DNA of 22,753 bases from CAYVXE01 sp964455375 (lineage in GTDB: Bacteria; Zhuqueibacterota; Zhuqueibacteria; Oceanimicrobiales; Oceanimicrobiaceae). Below are positions 7,955 through 16,624 of the stretch, piece after piece. A program made the position numbers and the translations under genes. The DNA is taken from NCBI GenBank assembly GCA_964455375.1, contig CAYVXE010000070.1, positions 1 to 22,753 of the forward strand, given 5' to 3'. The stretch's first letter is position 1. Each line of letters opens with the position of its first letter. A model generated the notes under the pieces. It was not told where the DNA came from, made no database searches, and saw nothing but the letters and a program-made list of their open reading frames with translations.

Positions 7955-8719
7955 ATGTCCCAGACAAATACGACACTCGTTCAATTAATTCAGGATACAT
8001 CCGACATTCTAATTTTCACCGGCGCTGGGATTTCCACCGGTAGTGGCATTCCAGATTATCGTGGGCCCCAGGGCGTCTGGAAACAACGGCAACCGGTTTA
8101 CTACCAGGATTTCATGGCCTCTGAGGAGGCGCGTATCGAATACTGGGATTATAAATTAGAGGGCTGGGAAACCTTTCGGCATGCAAAACCTAATGCGGTT
8201 CACAAAGCTGTGGTCAATCTGGAAAAGGCAGGCAAGCTCTTGATGGTGGTCACACAAAATATCGACGGGCTGCATTCGATGGCCGGAACTTCGGAGGATA
8301 AACTGGTGGAATTGCACGGCACCATGCGAACCGTGGAATGCCAGAGTTGTGGCGAACTCAGCAGCCCGGAAGCTCATTTCATGAAGTTTAAACAAACGCG
8401 AAGAGCGCCGCTTTGCCGGAACTGCAGCGGTTATCTCAAACCCGCAACGATCAGCTTCGGACAGAATTTGCGTCAGGAGGATTTGTATAAAGCACACGCC
8501 GCCGCCGAACAAACCGACCTCATCATTGCGATGGGGTCAACACTTTCGGTACACCCGGCAGCATCTATCCCGCTGATGACGGCGGAACGGGGCGTGCCGT
8601 ACGTTATCATCAACCGTGGGCCCACTGACCACGATGGCAATCCACTGGTAACGCTGCGACTTGAAGGCGACGTGGTGCAAATGTTTCCTCCCGCTGTGGA
8701 TGCGGCACTCGCAGTGTGA
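7955..8719 (+). CDS. Sir2-family NAD-dependent protein deacylase (sirtuin)
   Basis: This 254-residue protein is predicted to remove acyl groups from lysines, or to transfer ADP-ribose, using NAD. The NAD-binding motif FTGAGISTGSGIPDYRG spans residues 21-37. TQNIDGLH is at 100-107 and the catalytic His is 121 in ELHGT. A structural zinc site is formed by Cys129, Cys132, Cys154 and Cys157, and MGSTLSVHPA closes the nucleotide pocket. The GPQGVWK that follows the NAD motif resembles SIRT6/7-like members more than the typical CobB group. The AxxYxxR desuccinylase pair is not visible. No strong ribosome site is seen before the ATG. The thioesterase gene starts 26 bp downstream on the same strand, so the two probably share a transcript. 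Confidence 0.95.
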   Translation: MSQTNTTLVQLIQDTSDILIFTGAGISTGSGIPDYRGPQGVWKQRQPVYYQDFMASEEARIEYWDYKLEGWETFRHAKPNAVHKAVVNLEKAGKLLMVVTQNIDGLHSMAGTSEDKLVELHGTMRTVECQSCGELSSPEAHFMKFKQTRRAPLCRNCSGYLKPATISFGQNLRQEDLYKAHAAAEQTDLIIAMGSTLSVHPAASIPLMTAERGVPYVIINRGPTDHDGNPLVTLRLEGDVVQMFPPAVDAALAV

Positions 8720-8745
8720 TATCATTAAAATAAAAATGAAACCCG

Positions 8746-9377
8746 ATGACGATGACGAAAAATCAAGATGACTTAAACGACATGATCCGGCAAGTGGAAT
8801 CCATTTTTATGGAAAAAATTCCGTTTAACAAATTGGTGGGAATGCATATTGTTTCNNNNNNNNNNNNNNNNNNNNNNNNNNNNNNNNNNNNNNNNNNNNN
8901 NNNNNNNNNNNNNNNNNNNNNNNNNNNNNNNNNNNNNNNNNNNNNNNNNNNNNNNCCATTTTTATGGAAAAAATTCCGTTTAACAAATTGGTGGGAATGC
9001 ATATTGTTTCTCTGGACACGAAAGGTACAAAAATCAAGATTGAGATGCAGGAGAATCTGATCGGCAACTTCATTCAGGAAACATTACACGGCGGCGTCAT
9101 CGCTGCTGTTTTGGATGTTACCGGCGGGCTCACTGCTTTTATTGATTTACTAAAAAAAATGGACGGTATTCCCAAGGAAGAAAAACTTGAACGGCTGGCC
9201 AAATTCGGCACCATCGATTTACGCATTGACTATCTGAGGCCTGGAAGAGGAAGCTATTTCATCGCCCACGGGTCGGTCTTGCGAACAGGCAACAAAATTG
9301 CCGTCAGCCGCATGGAATTACTCAACGACCAGAACAAACTCATCGCTGTGGGCACCGGGACGTATGTAGTCGTGTGA
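8746..9377 (+). CDS. PaaI/YigI-type acyl-CoA thioesterase (hotdog fold), interrupted by an assembly gap
   Basis: The reading frame is broken by a 100-N gap, but the 55 bases left of the gap (8801-8855) recur exactly to its right (8956-9010). Joining 8746-8855 to 9011-9377 restores one frame of 158 residues without frameshift, crossing MHIVSLDTKG. The protein is a single hotdog domain. HGGVIAAVLDVTGG holds the catalytic region, and DLRIDYLRPGRG, VLRTGNKIAV and the final GTGTYVV match the YigI-like group of medium/long-chain acyl-CoA thioesterases. It likely hydrolyses acyl-CoA in the cytoplasm. It follows the sirtuin gene closely. The gene is probably intact in the organism. Confidence 0.9.
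8856..8955. other. Scaffold gap (100 N) flanked by duplicated 55-bp ends
   Basis: Exactly 100 Ns are present. The flanks 8801-8855 and 8956-9010 are identical 55-bp copies. 55 is a common final k-mer size of short-read assemblers, so the two contigs almost certainly overlap by one k-mer and the gap has no real sequence in it. All coordinates to the right of the gap are likely 155 bp too large relative to the true molecule. Confidence 0.9.
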
Positions 9378-9427
9378 ATTCATTGTACTGAAAGAAAATC
9401 GCGCCTGATAACTAACCGAGGAATCTT

Positions 9428-10141
9428 ATGAAAAACTCTCTTCGAACCATCGCATTCGTTTGTTTAAGTGTCATGAGTGCACAGTTACGTGCACAAACCC
9501 ATCCCACAAAGAAACTATTGAATGCTGCCTTTCTGTGTGTGGACGGCGTCTTCAACTCGGAACTCATGGCTCCGTATGACGTCCTGCAGCACACGCTTTA
9601 TCGCGATTCGCTGAATTCTATTCAATGCTTTATCGTTACGCCAGACGGGTTGCCGTTCCTCACATTTGAAGGCGTCCGTATCACACCGAACTATTCGTTT
9701 GCCACCGCTCCCACGGTCGATATTCTGGTCATCCCGAGTACCGAAACCAGCATGACCACTGACCTGGAAAATTCAGCATACATGGACTGGGTGAAACACA
9801 CTGCCGAAGCAGCCTCCTATGTCATCACGGTATGTGACGGTGCGTTCCCTTTAGCAGCCACCGGGTTACTCAACGGCCGGACTGCCACAACGTTTCCCAG
9901 TGACCGGAAAAGATTGAAAAAAATGTTTCCGCAAGTGAAGGTGCGGTTTGATATGAATTTTATCCAGGACGGAAAATTTATAACCTCGGTTGGAGGTGCG
10001 CTCAGTTACGAACCGGCGCTGTTTTTAGTGGAAAAATTGTACTCAAATGAGCATGCAAAAAGAACGGCGCAGGGGCTGGTTTTAGACTGGGATTTAGCCA
10101 AAATCCCACATATCGTCACCGATTCCTTTGCAAAAAAGTAA
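9428..10141 (+). CDS. Exported DJ-1/PfpI-family protein
   Basis: This 237-residue protein carries a signal peptide (1-22, ending LRAQ) followed by a DJ-1/PfpI (class I glutamine amidotransferase-like) domain. It is closest in layout to the domain found at the N-terminus of some AraC-type regulators, but it has no DNA-binding part. Visible features are the acidic residue in GVFNSELMAPYDVL, VDILVIPS, the nucleophile elbow Cys136 in TVCDGAFPLAATGLLNG, and ITSVGGALSYEPALFLVEKL. The His normally found after GR-ATT (ATTHW) is Phe156, so a classical Cys-His pair is missing. GAGGA at 9418-9422 supports the start. Export to the periplasm is unusual for the family. The activity is unknown. Confidence 0.88.
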   Translation: MKNSLRTIAFVCLSVMSAQLRAQTHPTKKLLNAAFLCVDGVFNSELMAPYDVLQHTLYRDSLNSIQCFIVTPDGLPFLTFEGVRITPNYSFATAPTVDILVIPSTETSMTTDLENSAYMDWVKHTAEAASYVITVCDGAFPLAATGLLNGRTATTFPSDRKRLKKMFPQVKVRFDMNFIQDGKFITSVGGALSYEPALFLVEKLYSNEHAKRTAQGLVLDWDLAKIPHIVTDSFAKK

Positions 10142-10178
10142 TCGTGAATTCCCATGTTAGCAAGGAGTGCTTTGCAGA

Positions 10179-13100
10179 CTAACTGTTTGCCTTTCTCAGA
10201 ATCTGACTGATTTCAGCCGGAACCCGGGTTTTCGATTTTGACATGGCGTTTTCACTATAAACGTCATCCAAATCCACCACATGAACTTTCGTCGTCATCG
10301 TCTCCAGGGGCGTAAGATTTTTATTGTGTGCCGTATCCAGAATGATGTGGTAGACGTCGTTCGCGGTGGCTTTCAGTTGTTGAGTTTCCTTTTGCGATTT
10401 CTTATCGTTCAAACAGTTAATTCGATTGACGGTGTCCACGCTATCGTTTTCTTCATTCAGCTTCGCATCTACTTCCGCACCATTTTCGAGCAATATTTTC
10501 ACAATATCCGTGTTGTCCAGAACGGTTGCTACCATGAGCGGAGTGTTCCCGAAGTTGTCCGTAACATTGACATTCGCCTGATGGTTAATGAGCATTTCCA
10601 CGGCACTTGTATGGCGCTCAAAGATCGCATGAAACAATGGTGAGTATCCATTTAAGTCCACTGCATGTACATCCGCCCCCTGGTTTAAAAGTGTTTCTAC
10701 GGTGGTGGTATGACCATTTAATGAAGCAACCATCAGTGCCGAGTACCCTTCTTTGCTTCTGGTATTCACATCAGCATTATGGTTCAGCAAAGATTTTACC
10801 GTAAGAGTGTGCCCCCTACCTGCCGCCCGCATCAGAGCAGTCCAACCTTCTTTGTCTTTGGTATTCACCTGTGCCCCTTTATACGAGAGGGTTTCAGTGA
10901 CCGTTGTCTGGCCGTTGGAAGCTGCCACCATGAGTGGTGTCCAGCCGTTATTATCGACGGCGTTTACATCTGCACCGTGATAAAGCAGGGTATCAATAGT
11001 TGCACTATGGCCGTGTACAGCAGCAACCATAAGAGCTGTGAACCCCTCTTTGCTGCGGCCATTCACATTTGCACCATTCTTCAATAATCCTTCTACGGTG
11101 GCAGAGTGATCTTTGTTTGCGGCTTTCATTAAAGCGGAGTAACCGTTTTTATCCTGCAATTCATAATCGGAGCCCTTTTCGAGCAAAGCGTCAACGCAGG
11201 CATTTTGCCCGTTGGCAGCCGCAATCATCATTGCTGTTTGTCCATCGTAATCTGTGGCATCGATTTCCACGTCACCTGAGAGCAATGCCTTTACCACAGA
11301 ATCCTGCCCGTTAAATGCAGCGATCATCAAAGCTGTACGTCCGTCTTTATCCCTTGCTTCCACATCTGCAGCATTTTTAACCAAAGCCCGGACAGTTGCC
11401 GTATGACCATTAAATGCGGCAATCATCAAAGGTGTCCTGCCATTGAGATTTTTCAAATTCTTGTTTGCATTCATATTCAATAAAGTCTGAACCGTTTCCG
11501 TGTGGCCATGACTTGCGGCTTTAAACAAAGCTGTGCAGCCATCCTTGTCTTTCAAATCCACATTTGCACCGGCATTCAACAAAACTTTAACTACCTCTGT
11601 GCGACCTTTACTTGCTGCAAGCATCAATGCAGAAAGTCCGTTTTGTTCGGTCAGATTAATATTCGCACCTTTTGCAATTAATGATTTGACCGTCGCGGTA
11701 AAACCGTTGAATGCTGCAACCATCAACGGTGTCAGACCGTCGCTATCTTTTATATTTACATTGGCATTTTTATCCAGCAGAGCTTCAGCGGATGCAGTTT
11801 GACCGTTAAATGCTGCAATCATCAGAGCGGTGCGGCCGTTCTTTTCGGCATCATTAATATTCACAACTTTCTGGAGCAGAATGTTCAACGTAGAGGTATG
11901 GCCGTTCTCTGCCGTTTTCATCAGAGCGGTCATACCTTCCTGGTCTTTGGCATTGACATCCGATCCTTTTCCAAGAAGGCTCTGCACCGTTGCGGTATGG
12001 CCATTCGCACCGGCCATCATCAAAGCCGTTTGGCCTTCATTACCACGGGCGTTCATATCGGACCCCTTATCTAATAAAGTATCTACGGTGGTGGTAAAGC
12101 CGTTCAGAGAAGCGAGCATAAGAGCGGTGAATCCGTCTTTATTTTTTTGATTCACTTTGGCATCATGGTTCAATAAAACCTGTACCGTCATGGTGTGATC
12201 ATTCTTTGCCGCTTTCATTAACGCCGTCCACCCTTCCTGGTCGCTCAAATTCACATCGGCATTGTGCGCCAGCAACGTTTCCACAGCAGCAGATTGTGCC
12301 TCTCGTGCGCCGATCATCAGGGCGGTCTGCCCCGCTAAGTCTGCTGCATTCACAGCCGCATTATGATCGATCAAAGATTCCACCGTCGCTGAATGTCCTT
12401 CACTGGCGGCAATCATTAATGCCGTACGGCCTTCCTGATTGCAGGCATCAATTTCCGCTTGGTTTTCCACCAGCATTTCAACGGTATCTTTGTGACCATT
12501 TGCAGCAGCCCTCATAAGCGGCGTCCAACCCGTGTTATCAACCGTATTCATGTCGGCGCCGTTGTTCAACAGAATATTGAGGATGGTCAGATTCCTGGTT
12601 AAGACGGCATGATAAAGTGCACTGTATCCGTTCCAGTCTTTAAAATTAACGTCGGCGCCACCATTTAACAGGACTTCAACCGTGGTGACGTGTCCATGGT
12701 CTACGGCAAACATGAGCGCCGTTAAACCATCCTTGTTAAAAGCATTGACGTTCGCATTATTTTTCAACAGTGTCGCCACGGTGGCCGTATGACCTTCAAT
12801 TGCCGCAGCCATCAAAGCGGTAATTCCAAACTCTTCTTTTAGTTGCATGTTCTGGGTAACCTTTTTCTGATATTTTTGAGGTGATTGAAAACTTGTTGCG
12901 GGCTTCACAAACCGGAATGTCTTTGTATCGGGCGAATTATTTTTCCGACGCACATGGGAAAATGCATACGTTGCAAAAGCAGCGCCTAACAGGAAAACAC
13001 TCCAGTAATACTGCACCGGTAAAAACACCAGCAAAGCGATCCACGCTGCCTGGTGAATGAAAAATGCCGGCGTAGATGTGAGCAGCAACCCTGCCGGATG

Positions 13101-13202
13101 CAGAAACGTTAATGCCGCGACCAGATAAGGATTTCTGCGTTTACGTGCGTTACCGGTACTCTGTGATGAAGAATCGAAACCTTTAGACGTGTTGTTCGAC
13201 AT
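10179..13202 (-). CDS. Membrane protein with 24 ankyrin repeats
   Basis: The chosen start (residue 7 of the longest frame) is preceded by AGAGGGG at 13206-13212, and the protein has 1007 residues. A short polar N-terminus leads to hydrophobic helices at about 32-85 (counted from the upstream Met), probably two or three membrane segments. A basic linker follows, then ankyrin repeats from about 130 to 921. I count 24 repeats of exactly 33 residues with no insertion or deletion (24 x 33 = 792). The usual TPLHxAA is replaced by TALMxAA or TPLMxAA almost throughout. A 92-residue charged tail without recognisable domain ends the protein. Ankyrin arrays bind proteins, and the partner is unknown. It is convergent with the DJ-1 gene 37 bp away. 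Many false open frames occur on the opposite strand because of the repeat structure. Confidence 0.93.
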   Translation of the reverse strand: MSNNTSKGFDSSSQSTGNARKRRNPYLVAALTFLHPAGLLLTSTPAFFIHQAAWIALLVFLPVQYYWSVFLLGAAFATYAFSHVRRKNNSPDTKTFRFVKPATSFQSPQKYQKKVTQNMQLKEEFGITALMAAAIEGHTATVATLLKNNANVNAFNKDGLTALMFAVDHGHVTTVEVLLNGGADVNFKDWNGYSALYHAVLTRNLTILNILLNNGADMNTVDNTGWTPLMRAAANGHKDTVEMLVENQAEIDACNQEGRTALMIAASEGHSATVESLIDHNAAVNAADLAGQTALMIGAREAQSAAVETLLAHNADVNLSDQEGWTALMKAAKNDHTMTVQVLLNHDAKVNQKNKDGFTALMLASLNGFTTTVDTLLDKGSDMNARGNEGQTALMMAGANGHTATVQSLLGKGSDVNAKDQEGMTALMKTAENGHTSTLNILLQKVVNINDAEKNGRTALMIAAFNGQTASAEALLDKNANVNIKDSDGLTPLMVAAFNGFTATVKSLIAKGANINLTEQNGLSALMLAASKGRTEVVKVLLNAGANVDLKDKDGCTALFKAASHGHTETVQTLLNMNANKNLKNLNGRTPLMIAAFNGHTATVRALVKNAADVEARDKDGRTALMIAAFNGQDSVVKALLSGDVEIDATDYDGQTAMMIAAANGQNACVDALLEKGSDYELQDKNGYSALMKAANKDHSATVEGLLKNGANVNGRSKEGFTALMVAAVHGHSATIDTLLYHGADVNAVDNNGWTPLMVAASNGQTTVTETLSYKGAQVNTKDKEGWTALMRAAGRGHTLTVKSLLNHNADVNTRSKEGYSALMVASLNGHTTTVETLLNQGADVHAVDLNGYSPLFHAIFERHTSAVEMLINHQANVNVTDNFGNTPLMVATVLDNTDIVKILLENGAEVDAKLNEENDSVDTVNRINCLNDKKSQKETQQLKATANDVYHIILDTAHNKNLTPLETMTTKVHVVDLDDVYSENAMSKSKTRVPAEISQILRKANS

Positions 13203-13412
13203 AAGCCCCTCTGATATCATTCCGTTGATTAGTGTGATGACATTTCAATCATTCGTTAAATCTTCAAGCTAAACGGACTCGTTTGCAGATAAAGCATTCG
13301 ACATGCATGTTTAGACTCTACTTGTATCGGAAAGAAAAACAAATGTTAAAGGGAAAACAGGGATATGTTAAGAAAGATTAATGAATTGGTGATTGCCAAT
13401 AGCGCATGTATG

Positions 13413-13451
13413 ATTTCGGATTGCAGAAATAGTACATCTGCAATCCGAGAT
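13413..13451 (-). terminator. Strong hairpin after gcvP, possible terminator without U-tract
   Basis: The arms GGATTGCAGA and TCTGCAATCC pair perfectly around a 9-base loop and extend to about 15 bp with one G-U pair. The hairpin begins 5 bases after the gcvP stop. No run of T follows on the minus strand, so termination by this structure is uncertain; it could instead protect the mRNA 3' end. Confidence 0.5.
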
Positions 13452-13456
13452 ATCAA

Positions 13457-16336
13457 CTACTCCGCGTACGTCGCAACCGGCGGGCACGCACAAACTAAGT
13501 GACGGTCGCCATAGACATCATCGATTTTCGCCACCGGCGGCCAAAACTTGCGCTCCTGTAAATAAGGCAGCGGGAAAGCAGCTTTACTGCGTGAATAGGG
13601 GTGCGTCCAGGAATCGCTACAAACTTCCGCCGCGGTGTGCGGGGCATTTTTGATGACATTGTCCTCCGGGTCGGCTTTGCCTGCTTCAATCTCCAGAATC
13701 TCTTCCCGGATTTGCAGCATGGCGTCGCAGAAGCGATCCAGTTCACCTTTATCTTCACTCTCCGTGGGTTCCACCATCAGAGTGCCATGAACCGGAAACG
13801 AGACCGTTGGCGCATGGAATCCGTAATCCATCAAGCGCTTGGCCACATCGCCCACCTGAATATGCCCGCCCTTCTCGAACGGCCTGAAATCGAAAATCAA
13901 TTCGTGCGCCACCCGATCCTTTTCTCCTTTATAAAGCACCGGAAAGAATTTTTCCAACCGGCTTTTGATGTAATTCGCATTCAGGATGGCAACTTCACTG
14001 GCGCTGGTCAATCCCGCAGCGCCTAACATTTTAATGTAACCGTAGGAGATCAATAAAATACTCGCACTTCCCCATGGGGTTGCAGAAACCGCATGAATGC
14101 CTTTTGCACCACCAACATGCACTAGCGGATGGTTCGGTAAAAAAGGTACCAGATGTGCCGCCACTGCGATGGGCCCCATGCCCGGACCACCGCCGCCGTG
14201 CGGAATGGCAAACGTTTTATGCAGATTCAAATGGCAGACATCCGCGCCGATGGCCGCCGGACTGGTCAGGCCAACCTGGGCGTTGAGATTGGCGCCATCC
14301 ATATAAACCTGTCCGCCATATTCATGAATCATGCTGCATATCTCACGAATCCTGCTTTCGTACACACCGTGCGTCGAGGGATACGTCACCATCAAAGCGG
14401 CTAATTCCTTTTTATACTGCTCTGCTTTTTCTTTTAAATCGTCCACATCGATGTTGCCCCGGTCATCGGTTTTGACGATGACCACCTTTGCTCCCGCCAT
14501 GACCGCGCTGGCCGGATTTGTCCCATGTGCAGATGCAGGTATGAGAACAACATGCCGCTGTTTTTCTCTCCGGTCTATATGATAGGCCATAATGACCGAC
14601 AATCCTGCATATTCCCCCTGCGCGCCGGAGTTGGGCTGAAAGGAGACCGCTTTGAATCCGGTAATCGCACACAGGTCTGCTTCCAACTCAGTAATGACGT
14701 CCGTGTAACCGTGCACCTGGTCCGCGGGAACGAACGGATGAATGGACGCAAACTCCGGCCAACTCACCGGGAACATCTCTGCCGCCGCATTCAATTTCAT
14801 GGTGCAGGAACCCAACGGAATCATGGATGTCGTTAAAGAAAGATCTTTGTTTTCCAGGGATTTCAGGTAACGCATCATTTTTGTTTCCGAGTGGCAGCAG
14901 TTGAAAATCGGATGCGTCAGATAGCTACTGCCTCGCATCAAACTATCCGGGATATCTAGAGTTTTATCAAAAGAAATCGTCGGCGTTTCTTTGCCTAAAA
15001 CCTTTGCAAAAACAGCGACGATTTGCTGAACATCGTCCGGTTGTGTAGTTTCGTCCAATGAAATACCGATGCCGGTTTTATCGGCGTAGCGGAAATTCAT
15101 ACCTTCCGAAAGCGCCGCGGCCCGGATTTTAGCAAGAACGGTTTCATTTATTTGAAAGGTTACCGTATCGAAATAATGGTTGTTTTGCAACGTCATGCCC
15201 AATTTGCTCAATTCCGTGGTGAGAGTTTGGGTCAAAAGATGAATCCGTTCGGCAATGGCGCGCAATCGTTGCGGACCGTGGTAAACGGCATACATGCCGG
15301 CCATAATTGCCAGCAGCGCCTGCGCCGTACAAATATTCGATGTGGCTTTTTCCCGGCGAATGTGCTGCTCCCGTGTTTGCAGCGCCATCCGGTAAGCTGG
15401 TTTTCCTTTTGCGTCCACGGAAATACCGATGATCCGCCCCGGCATCTGCCGTTTAAATGCTTCACGAGTCGCAAAATATGCAGCATGTGGTCCTCCGTAG
15501 CCGAGAGGAACACCAAAGCGTTGCGTTGATCCGACGACAACATCAGCACCAAATTCTCCCGGTGGTTTCAGTAGTGTCAGGCTCAACAAATCCGCAGCCA
15601 CGGCAACGAACGCACCGCTGTCATGTGCCCGCTGAATAAACTCGGAATAATCGACCACCGCCCCGTCGGCATCCGGATATTGGACCAGTGCGCCGTAGGT
15701 TTGTTCATCAAAAGAAAAATCGGTATGGGCGCCAATAACCAATTCAATACCCAGCGGTGCGGCACGTGTTTTCAACACATCGATGGTTTGTGGAAAGCAG
15801 GTTTTTGAGACAAAAAACCGATTTGCACCCTTTTGGACTTTATCTCTGCTCCGGCCCCGATGTAACATCGTCATGGCTTCAGCGGCCGCCGTTGCTTCAT
15901 CCAGAAGAGACGCATTGGCAATTTCCATAGCGGTTAAATCCATGACCATGGTTTGAAAATTCAACAGTGCTTCCAGACGTCCCTGGGAAATCTCCGCCTG
16001 ATACGGTGTGTATTGGGTGTACCACCCCGGATTTTCAAAAATATTCCGCTGAATAACCGCCGGTACGATACAGTCATAATACCCTAAACCTAGATAAGAT
16101 TTAAATATTTTATTTTTTGCGGCGATATTTTTTAAGTGACGTAGATGCTCAAATTCGCTGACTCCGTCAGGGAGAGAAAGAGGCTGCTGCAATCGAATAT
16201 CTGCGGGCACGGTTTCATGAACCAACTGCTGTAATGAATCTACACCGATGACCTCCAGCATCTCTTTCATTTCCGTTTCACCGGGCCCATTATGGCGGCT
16301 CACAAATTGGTCAGTTTTTGCTAGTATTTGTTTCAT
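13457..16336 (-). CDS. gcvP: Glycine dehydrogenase (decarboxylating), P-protein of the glycine cleavage system
   Basis: This PLP enzyme decarboxylates glycine and passes the aminomethyl group to the lipoyl arm of GcvH. It is the long single-chain form (959 residues), with both halves fused, unlike the split GcvPA/GcvPB of many bacteria and archaea. The PLP lysine lies in NLHKTFAIPHGGGGPG (about residue 707). Other signatures are SRHNGP near the start, GWYTQYTPYQAEISQGRLEA, SQRFGVPLGYGGPHAAYF-like text (here TQRFGVPLGYGGPHAAYF), SCTMKLN and SAHGTNPASA. The start at 16336 has AAAGAG 6 bases upstream; the ATG two codons earlier touches that site. gcvT, gcvH and lpd are not in the window, so the system is dispersed here. 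Confidence 0.98.
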   Translation of the reverse strand: MKQILAKTDQFVSRHNGPGETEMKEMLEVIGVDSLQQLVHETVPADIRLQQPLSLPDGVSEFEHLRHLKNIAAKNKIFKSYLGLGYYDCIVPAVIQRNIFENPGWYTQYTPYQAEISQGRLEALLNFQTMVMDLTAMEIANASLLDEATAAAEAMTMLHRGRSRDKVQKGANRFFVSKTCFPQTIDVLKTRAAPLGIELVIGAHTDFSFDEQTYGALVQYPDADGAVVDYSEFIQRAHDSGAFVAVAADLLSLTLLKPPGEFGADVVVGSTQRFGVPLGYGGPHAAYFATREAFKRQMPGRIIGISVDAKGKPAYRMALQTREQHIRREKATSNICTAQALLAIMAGMYAVYHGPQRLRAIAERIHLLTQTLTTELSKLGMTLQNNHYFDTVTFQINETVLAKIRAAALSEGMNFRYADKTGIGISLDETTQPDDVQQIVAVFAKVLGKETPTISFDKTLDIPDSLMRGSSYLTHPIFNCCHSETKMMRYLKSLENKDLSLTTSMIPLGSCTMKLNAAAEMFPVSWPEFASIHPFVPADQVHGYTDVITELEADLCAITGFKAVSFQPNSGAQGEYAGLSVIMAYHIDRREKQRHVVLIPASAHGTNPASAVMAGAKVVIVKTDDRGNIDVDDLKEKAEQYKKELAALMVTYPSTHGVYESRIREICSMIHEYGGQVYMDGANLNAQVGLTSPAAIGADVCHLNLHKTFAIPHGGGGPGMGPIAVAAHLVPFLPNHPLVHVGGAKGIHAVSATPWGSASILLISYGYIKMLGAAGLTSASEVAILNANYIKSRLEKFFPVLYKGEKDRVAHELIFDFRPFEKGGHIQVGDVAKRLMDYGFHAPTVSFPVHGTLMVEPTESEDKGELDRFCDAMLQIREEILEIEAGKADPEDNVIKNAPHTAAEVCSDSWTHPYSRSKAAFPLPYLQERKFWPPVAKIDDVYGDRHLVCACPPVATYAE

Positions 16337-16624
16337 GCTCATCTCTTTGGTTAATAAGAATATTGTTTAAGCCTGATAGTTTTGGGAATAAGTTTTACAA
16401 AGAATTCGTTGCAAAGTCAGAATCAAATTATCATGCATGGTTTTGCAACCAAAATCAAAATGAGTGTACAAAAAAACCGTTCAATTTTACAAAATAAAAA
16501 TCAAAATGTCCAGCGGTTAAACAAGATTTATGAAAGTTTCTTAAAGGCACTTTTTAAACTTTACTTTCTAAAAGTGAAAAGTTATATTTAACTCCAAAAT
16601 AAATGAATCACAAAGGATGAACCT
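16337..16624. other. AT-rich divergent intergenic region between gcvP and pfkA
   Basis: This region must carry promoters for both divergent genes. I looked for a glycine riboswitch upstream of gcvP and did not find its characteristic elements. A small GGTTTTGCAACC palindromic motif (about 16438-16449) is the only symmetry I noticed. Confidence 0.5.

Noticed and set aside
8801..9010. Genuine tandem duplication in the thioesterase gene
   Set aside because: The round 100-N gap and exact 55-bp identity fit an assembly artefact, and merging restores the frame.
10281..12517. Many plus-strand open frames opposite the ankyrin gene
   Set aside because: They are produced by the 99-base periodicity of the ankyrin repeats on the other strand.
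16337..16624. Glycine riboswitch upstream of gcvP
   Set aside because: No tandem aptamer-like conserved segments were found in the AT-rich leader.
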